NCBI RefSeq assembly: GCF_028389875.1
Contig: NC_084665.1
Coordinates: 18,942,001-19,006,000 of the forward strand
Source of the DNA: Rhea pennata
Taxonomy: Eukaryota > Chordata > Aves > Rheiformes > Rheidae
Direction of reading: 5' to 3'
Length of the DNA: 64,000 nucleotides
Within the stretch, counting starts at the first letter, position 1. Each line of letters opens with the position of its first letter. The translations under genes and the position numbers were made by a program. Below, one piece after another: positions 23,028 through 34,524 of this stretch. The notes under the pieces are model-generated. The model was given only the letters and a program-made list of their open reading frames with translations, did not search any database and was not told the origin of the DNA.

Positions 23028-26000
23028 AAGGTTACTGTGTGTCTGCCTGTGTGGTAAACACATCCCCAGCAACAGTATTAAGAAAATGGAAAAATTCAGA
23101 TCATTTGCCAGTCTGCTCATGTTTGGAGCAAAACCTTGTGTTGAGTTTAAAAATAACCTTTATCTAGTCTCAGGGAAGAATGACAAAATATTGTCATTAC
23201 ATGCCCTTCATCTCTCCGTGTGGCTCTTTGTAATTTAGCTGGTATTTGACTCAGCCATTTGAAAGAGCAAATCTGAACACTGCACATTCATGCAGCTTCT
23301 TTCTCAGAGAAGTAAAGGAAAATTGCTGGCATCACACAAAAGCCTCTATATTTTGCTTTCCACGTGTATTTTCCCCTTTGTGCTCTGTGGCTTTTCAAAC
23401 TACCAGACTCACCCAACCAACACAAATCTATTTTCTTTCCATTTTCTCCTTCCCCCCCCCCTTTTTTAAATGTTTTTTTCCAAAAGGAGGCTATGTTTTC
23501 ATTTCCATCCTTGAAAGAAATGGAAAGCAACATGGTATACCAAGACTCAAGGCCTTCTCACAGGCTTTTCAGCTTCTTGTAAGGATAAGTGGCAAAGCAA
23601 AAATCCTAAGGCAACAGGCCAGTCTGACACTTTTTGCAGTAGCAGAATATCGGTGGTTTCATGAAGAAAAAGCAGGCACCAAGAGATGTGTCCTTGAAGG
23701 GGTTATTTAGGGGAAATCTAAATCAGAAATACTAAGAGACGCTCCCACATGGGGGTTGACTGACAAATTATTAGAACTGACAGTGAGGGGAAGCAGAAAT
23801 TTGTACCTGATATGTGTCCCAAATTCAAAGCCTTGTATTTGATTCTGAGGGACTTACTCCGTTGAGCCATTGTTGTGGCACTTCTGCCCTTTTCTGTAGA
23901 GAAAGCTAATTCAAGCTCCAAAAGTGTGGGAAAAAATCATTGTTTCAAGCTTTGTTTATGTTAGAGCAAAACATGCTTTATCCTGCAAAAAACTGTAGGA
24001 TGATCTTCACAGCTATTTTATCTGTTGTTTCTTGCTTCACAATCACATCAGAGAAGGAAAAACAGTCAACTCCTGCCCCAGAAAGCATCCTAAGTCTGAG
24101 ACACAGCCAGAGAAGATAGCACATTGTGGGAAATTCAGAGCATGAGTAGGCTCTGGTTTTAACTAATTGATTTGCTACGGCTGAATTCAGTGGTGTAGAA
24201 AGCCTCACATCTGTTAGCATTACCCGACATTATTAGGAACTCCTTTGACCATCACATAAAAATTCCTCCTGGGGAAGGAGTTGAAAGAAGTGCTGGTTTG
24301 GTGAACTGAACCAGCAGTTTCCATTTGTAAGATCACAGAGGAAAAAAGGAATCAGGGGATTTTGTGTCAGAGATATTTTCTATGCTTTAAGTAACTATCC
24401 AAAGAATTTTTTTCTGTAAACTTGTCTGGTCTTCCCTTGAATCCAAATGAAACTTTTGGTACCCTCAACATCCCAAAGCAAGATGCCACCTTGTGTAATT
24501 GCCCTCTACGCAAACATTCAGCTCCTTCGATGGTGCAGCCCCACTGCCTGTAAGCCACACACAATGCTCTGCTTTACCCCTAGAGGAGGACAGGACAGGA
24601 AAATGTTGTTACCCTCTCCTTGCTGTTCATGACTTCTTACACAACCATCACGTTCCTCCTGCCCCATTCCCAGGGAGACCTCCAGTCTATATGGGACTTA
24701 CTTATACCTAGACAAAGGTTGTTTCATATCTCCAACCATGCTTTTGCCTTCCTAACCCTTCTCCTTCGGCTTCTGTGGAGTTACTCTAAAGCACTCCAGT
24801 TTAAGGAAAAACAGAGTTTTGCTCAGCTCGTCACAAGGAGAGGGTAGCGGAACTGCAATCAAATCTGAAGACACATTTCAGGTCCTTTTCTGCCTTTATA
24901 AAGAGTAGCCTTACTCCCCACTGACCCTGAAAATTATACATGCCACAGTGTTCTCTTTTTCATGCCTACCAAAAATTCAGTGTTGCCTCATGTAGAAGCA
25001 GGAGAAGGTTTGTCAGTTGTGCTAACATGGAATAAGAGTAAAGACTGGCTGTGTTACTGTGGGATGGTTTCCTCTGTCCTTCTACTGAAAAGATGAGCAG
25101 GGCAGTAGTTGTCTATTTCTTTGCTATTCAACTCCCAAGTGCTCAAATAAGCAATGAAATCTGTGCTTTCAAGCTTTGCACTGTAGTTGTATTATAGCAG
25201 GCAAAGGCTCAGAGAGGGAGCTACAAAAATGGCTTTCAACAGCTGGCACGGGGAAAAAATAGCTCTACTGGTGCACAGCTATAAAAAGGTTTATACACTA
25301 TACTTTGAAGAAGAAAATTGACTCAATTACAGTCAAGTGTCTGGTTGCCTTCAGCTGTGTGTGGACACTTCTGATTTGCAAGGAAATTGTTTTGATGCCT
25401 TTTGTTGTGTTTCTTTAACAGAGTTATGCAACAAATGTGTCCAGCCACCTGTTCTCTGAACCGTTGCTTTCCCCAGGGCCTCTAGGGCTAGGAGGACTCA
25501 GTAACAACTTTGTTGAAACTATCTGTGTAGTTATAAATCTTCTCTTGGCCCCTCTGATGTTTCCCCAGCTGCTTTTGAGACCACAGGCTATCCTGTTCGA
25601 TGAGTCTTCTCATTTTCAGCTTTATGGTGGCTGTTCCTGTCCCAGTGCCTCAGTGGAATGAGGGCAGAACTGTGGACCTCCTTCAGGAAAACGATAGATG
25701 CTTTGGGCTCTGACAGGCCTCTGGACACTAACAAGGTTTTGATCAAAGTCTTTTCATGTTTGTTTTTCTCAGATGTTGAGAATGCATTTTGCATTACTCC
25801 TTTGGCTTTCTAACTCCAAGTCTCCTTGATGGGCAGCAAAGAGCACCACTACTAAGTATTACTGGCCTTTGAGTTTATGTCTCTGATGGAGTCCCCAGAG
25901 ATCCTCCTTGTTTTCTTCCTCCCACTCTGTGTCAGGCACTTCAGCCTGGATCCTGGAAAGGACATGGGGATGAGGCTCTTTTCAAAGTACATCCTGGCTG

Positions 26001-28667
26001 CATCCTTCCAAAGATACTGCTCTTGTGCAGCAATAGGCACATCCTTCCAGCTGAGGCTGATGGTACTATACCTTAGCTCCTATGAGGTCTGGGGAATGAG
26101 AGACTCATGCCTTTCTGGGACCATGTCCCTTAATATTCTGCTGAGTCACAAACTCCAGGAGCAATGGTGTTACACACAGTTTTCCTGTGGGAAAAACATG
26201 AGTGAGGAGCCTTACATCAGCTGTGTCACAAGATTGTGAGTTCAGTAGTGCTGTTTTTCTAATTCTGAAGTATTCACTTCATTGACGAGCTATCAGGTAC
26301 ATCTTTGGCTGTCACATCTCTCCAGATGACCAACACACACACACTGTATACCCATGACAGCTCTATGCAGATCTGAAGCTGAACATCTGGGAGCCAGAAG
26401 ATGTTTTGATTAGCAGAACTTGTCAGATTGGACCTGGGGTGGGGATTTCGACTTCCCTAAGTGTTAAGGGTGCTAGTAGTTAGATATCTAATAGAAAGTC
26501 ATGTCTCTAGGTAGAAAGGGGCAACCTCTGCTGTCATGAACAAGGGCATTGGGCTGAAGTCAACAGAGCTACGTGCAATAATGGCAGTAGAGAATTTGGA
26601 CCAGTGTTCAAGCCCTGCTGTATGTCACACTGAAACATAGCATTTTGAGTGACTTTTGGCTTTGAAATATCTTATATATTGGCTGCCTCTCTCTTTGTAA
26701 ATTACTTATTTTGGTATTGTCACATACATTTTACATACACAGGCCTTTCTGATTTACACATATTCCCTATAGGAAACTCATATGCTGTTTTTTCCCCTCT
26801 ATGGGCAAAGCCTATCAAGTTGCTAATGGAGTACAATGGTTAATAGAAAATGAAGTTTTCATTTTCATTTTAGAGCAGCATCCCCACCAAGCAAATGTAG
26901 CCAAGTGAAGTTGACATTTAAAGCAACTACTGAGATTACATTACTGAGATTATACTTAATATGGATGGCCAAATCTTTCAAACAAAATCAATGTTCTTTT
27001 ACTTTATAATACCCTCACCACATCCTAATGAAGGCTTTTCCAGTACAAGGTCCTGTTTTTCTGCAGTCATTTTGTTCTATGTCATTGCTGACTGCATCAG
27101 ATGGTACATAATGCTATTTTCATCCATTCCTATTGGATTTTATGTATTCCTACTCCTGATTTGTCATTGGCAGGATCAATTAATCAAGGGAATCTTAGGG
27201 GAGAAATATTTTTATTACTAAGAAGGAAGTGGAATTCATTTAAATTCTGTGTCTTTCTGCAGCATCCACCATATGTCAATGCTTTCTACCAACCATGGGC
27301 AGGAAGAGAACAAGATCCTTTGCCACATGAGTTATCAGAGAAAATAATAACAGACTATTGATAACATCTTCCCCATTCACCAGGCACTGCTAGGAAAGGC
27401 CCTACTTTCAGAGCATGTTGAGATAGGACAAAAAGAGGGTTGGCCCAAAAAAATCTATAAACAGACACTAAACAACCAGGCAAGGATGCACCCTCCAGCA
27501 TCCCTAGCCCAATACTTGTGGATGCTGGGGGAGAGCAAAGGAAGGGACAGCCAAATGTGAGCAGGCTCACATGCTCTTTCTGTCAGCCCTGCTTGCTAGT
27601 ACTGAAGACCAAGTAGAAGTTTAGTTGGATCCCTGGCCTAACTCTGTATTCTTGCAATCAGAAATGCAGCTAGGCTATGCCTCAGAGCACCATCAGCCAG
27701 AGAAGGAGCATGTTGGTCCCATGGCAGGTCCATACACAAGACTGCACCCTTCATAGGCTGTCTACACAAAGAACCAAAAAGGTAGCTGTGAAACAAAAGA
27801 AGCAGTTGCAATAGCAAAGAAATGATATAAAATGAGAAATATTCTTCTCATTCCAGTAAATTCAGGTTAATTTGCAATGCCTGAGGAAATCTAGTTAAAA
27901 CAGGAGCTATACCAGAGCTCTGTGCTATTACAGAGCCCAGTGTAAGCCTTTTTGAAAGCTGAGGAAAAAACAATTTATAAATCAGCTGGTTCCTGGATCA
28001 GTGTGGCATGTATCCTTTAGTACCCCTTTCAAGCTATGATTTTGCTGTGGTCCAGCACTAGTGTATTCTAGATGGTAGGCTACTGGCCCCAAAACAAACA
28101 TTAGCTATTACATTTTCTCCCATCACTGTAGCATAAGATGTCACTTCTTCCTGAGAGCATATTCCCATCACTTTGATTGTCTTAACATTCATCACATGGA
28201 TGCCTTGCTTGTGTGTACTCTGCTTTGTTTGCTTCCCTCACTCTATCAATTTCATCTTGCAGTGCAAGAAGTACTAGAAAAATTGCAAAGTGGCTTTTTG
28301 TTAGGAGACACTGCAGCTAGTTCTGCCGCTAGCAAAACTAGCTGGGAGTCAGTCCAAACCAAAGCTCACAGGCTTAGCCAGCTCCAGAAGGGACATAAAC
28401 ATGAATCAAAACATCAAGTCCAAATACTTCTGAATGCCTGGTCATTTATAGCCAAATCTGAACAAATCTGGCTTTCTCTCTGGATAGTGGGGCTGAACCA
28501 GTATCCCTACTATACAGCCCCTCTCCCCATATCCTCTTTAGAAGTAGCCCTGGTCAGTTGTCCCCCCAAATCGACTTCACACAGACGTTTCCCTATACAC
28601 ACTTGACAAAAGGCTGGTGGTCTTCCCACTCTGAAGACATTCTCCTTCAGGGCATGGCCATTAGAAT

Positions 28668-28710
28668 TAAAAAACAAAACAAAACCAAAAAAAAAGAAAA
28701 GAAAAGAAAA
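28668..28710 (+). repeat. A-rich/(GAAAA)n repeat
   Basis: AAAAC and GAAAA units in tandem, almost purely adenine with regular C or G. No retroposed gene body is visible upstream. Confidence 0.85.
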
Positions 28711-29225
28711 CCAGGTTATTAAAACACTGTCTCAAAACAGAAAATAAAAATACATAGTCTATAATCTAGTTTGCCATTTTTCATCTCAAAGTCTGTTAAC
28801 TCTATTAAAAGATACTTCCTTTTTGTCAGAAGAAAAACTGTCAGGGCTTTGGTGAACTCTGTTCCTGTGGTCACCATCCCCTAACTTTGCAATGTTAAGG
28901 TATAAGCTTGCCATTCCTCTTAGCTCCTGACAGCTTGTCTCCCCACCACAGAAGGGTAAAGTCCACCCGGTATTCACATTTTGCTGCAGTAGGAGACTGG
29001 GACCAGCTGTGGGCATGCTGCACAGCCACATCTTCCTCTGCCTTTATGCTTGTCAGGTTCGTTTGATGATCAGTGGTTGCTTAATTAGGATATGTGAGCT
29101 GCTGGGACTGCTAGCGAATGAAAAAAGTAGGGCTTTTGTGTTCCAGTGTTTAAAAATAAAAAGTAATTTCAGCAGCCATTGCAGGAAAAAAAGCATACCT
29201 AGCAAGTCCATCGTGGGAAAGCACA

Positions 29226-29247
29226 GGGGACAGGGTGGGAGGAGGGA
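29226..29247 (+). other. G-quadruplex-forming motif
   Basis: Four G runs of three or more with short loops: GGGG-ACA-GGG-T-GGG-AGGA-GGG. It sits in a purine-only stretch that continues to about 29263. Quadruplex potential follows from the base pattern; there is no evidence of a role. Confidence 0.7.
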
Positions 29248-29867
29248 GGAGAGAGGGAGGAGTGAACAGTTGTGACAACCAAGTTATCTTCAGGGAGAAC
29301 TGAAGGGAACAGAAAAATGTGTGCTGCAAATGCTGCCAGAATCAGCTCTCTTCCAAATAAATTACCTTGCTCAAGAAATATGCTCTGGGCAGACCTGCTA
29401 TGCAGCTATTTTTGAATCAGTCCTTTTCCTTAATTGCCATGGCACAGAGCTTCATCCCAGAGAGGCCAGATCTGACCAGCGCATTCATACCAGTGGTACC
29501 AGCTCAGGCCTCCTGGTTTTCAGCTCGCAATGACCCTGGGTGTGGAGAGGAGCTGGTGCTCTCGGGTTACACCAGAGAGAGTGAGAAGGCCTGATCTAGG
29601 CAAGGAAAGCTCTGTAGAGACCACATGGGCAGCCTGAACACTATGTGTGCAGCCAGGTGGGCAAGAACAGCCTCTGTGCCATCCATCAGCAGTGCTCAAC
29701 CTTGGAAATCAGAGGAATAAAAGGGGAATAAAAGCAAGATGGGAGGAAGGTCTCCTTCCCTGTCTGAGTGGGTGCCTGGAAATGGAAAACCAGAAGTGCA
29801 AGGACATACAAATGCAAGTGAGGAAAAAGGCCTAGGGATGTGTCAGAGACCCCTTCAAGAGCAGCAC

Positions 29868-29933
29868 TGCTTGCTGAGATCTTGAAAGAGCATTAAGGGT
29901 GACTTAACTGCTCTTGCAAGATCTCAGTGAGCA
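29868..29933. repeat. Long near-perfect inverted repeat (hairpin)
   Basis: A left arm of 30 bases (29868-29897) and a right arm of 31 bases (29903-29933) pair with three mismatches and one bulged base around a 5-base loop, GGTGA. The core GAGATCTTG pairs with CAAGATCTC. The total length of 66 bases and the stem quality fall in the range of microRNA precursors or of a small palindromic transposon remnant. No other copy is obvious in the window. The surroundings contain no recognisable gene. Confidence 0.85.
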
Positions 29934-32900
29934 GACACTGGCAGTGGATGGGAAGAAAGGTTTATGTTGAAGGCTGGGACTCAGAATGTGCATAACATAC
30001 AAAACTTACCCAGTGCCCTAGGCCCACAGTACTGACATAGATGCTGGTGTTGTCCTCTTGATATTCCTGTTCTCTCCATCAGATCTGCTGGGATCTCCAA
30101 AGAGGCACCAGAAATAGTCCATGTGGTGTGCAGCATCCTGGCTAATGCCCCATGCTTGAAGATATCCACTGTGGTGCACTGCCGTGGTCCTGCATTTGTC
30201 TGCATCCCTCTGCCAGCTGCAGGACAGACATACCCATGGGTAACTCAGCCACTTGGCCAGGTTTGGTAAGAGAGTTGAATCTCAAGCCCCAAGTCCTAGA
30301 TTAGCCCTTGAATTGCCAGACCCACTCTCTTTGCCCTTTTCCTTGCCCTCTACCTGCACAGCCTCCAAAAATTCTCACACCTTCAAGCCATCCCTCTGCA
30401 TGCCTCGCAGATGGGCACAGCCATATATTCCTAGTCAGCCTGTGCTGTGCAATTTGTAAAACTCTAATTCAGAGACAGTCTCCAGCTCTGTTTTTTTCTT
30501 ACAGTCCATAGCTCATCAGGATCCTTCTCTCAAGACTTAATTAATACTAGCTATAGCAATAGGGAAGCTGTAATATTCCTTTAGGTAATTTCCATTCTGA
30601 TGTTCTTGAAGGATGACTTTTCTACAAAAACACATAAAAATAGCAACAAGAAAGCACTTTCTGATCAGCTTTTTCTAAATCATAATAAAATGAGGAGGCC
30701 CTGGATGGGTCAGAGTGAGCCCTTGGGATTATTTTACTTGAATCAAAACCAGTGGTCTGCTAACCCTACTTAGAGAAACATCGAGTTTGACTGTGACAGG
30801 TTAGTAACTCAAAAGCTCTTTACAATTTACCTCTCTATAATTTTACTGTATTTGAAGTGGATTCCCTGTACCTATGCATGTACAAAGGGCAGGTCTTAGA
30901 GCTGCTCAGGCCCATCTGAGTAACTGTTTACAAATGCAGATATACTGTCCTACACCTCGTGTCCAGTGGGATACTGAATTTAGTGAAGTAGCACTTCAGA
31001 GGAGAGGACATTTCAGGGAGGATGACAGGGATGTATAGCAACTGAAGAGATTGATGAGGCCTCACAAGACCAGCTTCAGGGCCCACCTTCTCCTCCCCGT
31101 CACCAACAGGGACGTTTTCCATTTGCCTTGATGGAAAGTCAAATTTGTTCCAGCATGCAGAACTGAAGAGCTTAAAAAGATGTATCACACATACCGGATA
31201 CTGCAAAAATGTAGTATAAGCCTGCGGCATAAGGACCATTTTTTGCCTATAACACATCTAGTAAAAAGAGGGACTGAGCTGTGCCCAGCTCTTTGGCACT
31301 ATGGACAAACAAGTTCACTTACAATAGTAGAAAGCAAATAAATAGAGACTATCCATTATTTTCTTCCACGTATTCTAGCTGCCTAAAAAGTTCTCAGCAT
31401 CATCTTTATTCATGGAAACCAGTAGACACATCCCTTATGTTCATTGCTCACAATGATGCCTTCAGCCTGATGTTGCTTGACTGGAGGTCACTGCATGCTG
31501 GTTTTTCCCTGGCTCCACTGGTACTCCAGGTGCCAATGTGGCAGTACTGGGTGTCTTGCAGCCTGAATATAAAGCATGCTCAAGATAATCTTTGCATCCA
31601 TTTCAGGAGCTTTAGATCAGGCCTCTTAGAAATAAAGCGTTGCCTGAGCTATGCTCACACCCAACACTGCTTCTCTAGGTTCCACATTATTCTTCTTCTG
31701 CTAAGCATTTACACTGGCCCTTCCCCACAGCTGAACAGTTTTTACCTCCTTCCTGTCTTTGGTGAATGAAGCTCTGCACTAGTTTATCTGCTTTCCTGTG
31801 CATGCACCACATTCTTGTTAATCTCACCTCCACCTCTGCCAGTTTCCTGGGAATGTGTCTGCTAGTACCTCTGCTGAAGGTATCTTCTGCAGGTCTCAGC
31901 ATCCTCCTCTTCATTGCAGGGTGGCTCATTGCATTCTGCCTGCTATTTGGTGGAGTCTAGCAGGAGCTCTCCGCAAATGTCAGTCTTGCAGCTTGTGAGG
32001 GGGTGACAAAGTCTCCTTCTGTTTTCTTGGCAAGGAAATGTGACTGGATCTTTGAGCCAAACAAAAAGCTGGATACATGTTGGCTTTTAATTTCAAGGTG
32101 AAGCAGACATACTAGTCTTCATAACTGTCTTAGTAACACTCCCATGAGAAATCTCTCCTCAGATGGTTCCTGCAAGTTGTCTTCTACCTGGGTTGAGTAA
32201 GCACCAGCTGACTGTAGACATTTGGGCAGCTAACTATGTTGATAGACAGATATCAACAAAGCATTGGTGCAAACCCAGGTCGAGGAGGATGCAGAATGCA
32301 AATTTCCCATCAGTGCACTTAGCAGAGCTCAGTACAGATGGTGCTGATCAGCTTCCATGTCTGTGATGAATCAAGGACTGTTTTGGCCAATGAACGAAAT
32401 TAATCATTTTTAGTGGTACTACATCCTAGAAAGGAAGAAGCATTCTGCTTCTGTTCAAGCTTCTTAACTGCTTGCCTCCTGTAGAAGAAATACAACTTGA
32501 TGTCTCTCTCACTGCAGAACTGCATCACACTGGGCACAACAGTAGGTGCAACAAAACTGAAAGAAGCCAATATCTAAAGAGATCTACTGCCTGCAAAGCA
32601 ATGAGGTGCTGAGATCACTTTGAACACTGCCTGGATGTCACCCTACACATCTGGAGTGGACTCTTGCACGTGCTGAGTAGTATGTGCAACGTGATATGTG
32701 GAACAAAGGGACAGCTATCTTCAACCTAAGGATGAAAGGAAGATGAAAGGTGCCTAGTTCACTGATAAGACCTATGCAGGCTTAGACAGTTGCTACTTGC
32801 CTTTTGTATGTCTGATATGCTCACCCAAGCAGTGAGAAACCTCCAGTCCAGGCCTTTCCCAGCCTTTAGGCTCTTTCTATCCACACCATGTCCTATGAAT

Positions 32901-34186
32901 GCCCTTGATCATGAAACTAAAAACTAGAAGTGGCACATTCAGCACCCTTCTTGTGTGAGCTGGACCACTCCAAGTCAAAATTGCAAGACTTGGGTGGAGA
33001 ACAGGCAAAACAGGAGATTGACTCTGAAATACAGTGGTTATAACACGTAACAGGAGTCCTTCTCCTCTCTTTAAGCATTAGTTAAACATCAAATATCACA
33101 GTAGAAGTTTGAAAGGAGGCTTAGAGCAGTTTGGAGCTTGCTTTTTTAGAGGTGATAAGCATCTTAGCTTAGCATTGCAACCCCAGTCAGAGCCTGAGCT
33201 GGAAATGCATGTCAGTGCCTCCTGACCTTGGTTTCCTGAGAACTGGACGATGTCATTCTAGAATCGAATCATATTTTTAGGTCCCTCTCCATGCTGATTT
33301 ATTAGAGGAGCTAATGACCTCCAAACTGCTGGGCATCTGACCCTCTAGGTGTGTACACGAGGCACTCTTGATAAATATAGACTACTTCAATTACATAACC
33401 TGTCTAATAAGCAGCTTTTGTACTTTCTGTGAGCATGCAGGGGACTAGGAACCAGAATGCATCTGCCAAGGGTGTGAATGGATGCCTTGCTATTTATTTT
33501 ATTTTGACTGTCTTCTATTTTCAATGACTTCCTGTTATATCGACTTAATGAATGACTCAGTAAGGTTCAGCGGCCCTGGAAGTACTCCAGGTTCAGAGCA
33601 ATCTTTCCGCTCTATGTGTTACTGGGGAGTCACTCTGAAACAGGCCCATGAGGTCTACAGGCTGACTCACTGAAGTGGAGAATGCCAAATGAAGAAAATT
33701 GGTGATGGTACAGCTCACATGTGACCTAGGGGTGCAAAATAAGATCATTCTTTCTAATTCAAGGCTTCCCAGACTCTGGTAGCTGAAACCCTCTCCAGCG
33801 TCTTTGACTTGTTTCACCCATTTGTATGTGGCAAATGGGATCTTTATTTAGAACCCTGTTTTAAAAATGCACCTGAAATCAGAGGTGACCTGCAATTAGT
33901 TATTAACAAGCAGGAGAACTGGGAAGCTTTGGTGCTTGAATTAGCATCAAAACAAAGTAGCACTAGAGCAATGCCTTTTTTCTCCACATTAGCCTCTTGC
34001 TTCAAAGTACTTTGGAGCCATTTGTCTCTTGAGCTTCCCATATGCCTTGTGCATTAAGGCTGTATTGATATCCTCCTTTCCCTCACTGGGCCAGCATCAA
34101 AGCAGATGTGCAGCATCACCCAGCATTGGCTATACAGGAGGAATCTCCCTAATAAGATGTCCTGCAAAGGGAATAGATTAGAGCAG

Positions 34187-34524
34187 TAGAATCATAGAAT
34201 CAGTAAGGTTGGAAGGGACCTCTGGAGATCATCTAGTCTAACCTCCCTGCTCAGCAGGGTCACCTACAGCATGTCAGACAGGGTTGCATCCAGGCAGGCC
34301 TTGAAGATCTCCAGACAAGGAGACTCCACAACCTCTCTGGGCAACCTGTTCCAGCGCTCCGTCACTCTCATAGGGAAGAAATTCCCCCTCACATTCAGGC
34401 GGAACTTCCTGTGCTTCAGTTTCTGCCCATTGCCTCTTGTCCTGTCACACGGGGCAGCTGAAAAGAGTTTGTCCCCGTCATCCCCTTGACATCCTCCCTT
34501 CCGGTACTTGTACACATTGATAAG
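34187..34524 (-). mobile_element. CR1 LINE, 5'-truncated, minus strand
   Basis: The reverse complement reads as the last 338 or so bases of a CR1. It starts with 'cttatcaatgtgtacaagta' and carries the end of the ORF2 polyprotein with the words [16 protein letters not shown] and [24 protein letters not shown] at 34264-34266 sits at the usual CR1 stop. A 3' UTR follows with the CCCTGCTGAGCAGGG hairpin, and the element ends with TGATTCTATGATTCTA. It shares the GTCAAGGGGATG word with the copy at 12.75 kb, so the two are probably related subfamilies. It encodes only the polyprotein tail and is inactive. Confidence 0.95.

Larger units (their letters stand above)
15063..34186. other. Long gene-poor stretch
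   Basis: Nineteen kilobases with no recognisable exon. Open frames up to 166 codons occur (for example at 22557, 23246, 28196 and 31281) but look like chance: no family motifs and low-complexity or hydrophobic noise. I looked for calpain words (the catalytic GxxxDCWFLA block and NPWG) and for GALNT-family words and saw none. The stretch holds simple repeats (16299, 16592, 21988, 22988, 28668), a pair of X-box-like sites (20601 and 20630), a G-quadruplex motif (29226) and a long hairpin (29868). Confidence 0.6.

Noticed and set aside
22557..23057. 166-codon plus frame
   Set aside because: Runs into a CT/T microsatellite that encodes low-complexity Ser/Leu/Phe; no family resemblance and overlapping frames of similar length.
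28196..28606. 136-codon frame with a hydrophobic start
   Set aside because: The start resembles a signal peptide, but there is no recognisable domain, no good splice context and no supporting signal nearby.
31281..31769. 162-codon plus frame
   Set aside because: No conserved words, no promoter or splice context; likely chance.
34264..34515. 83-codon minus frame as a host gene
   Set aside because: It is the C-terminal end of CR1 ORF2, with a CR1 3' UTR behind it.
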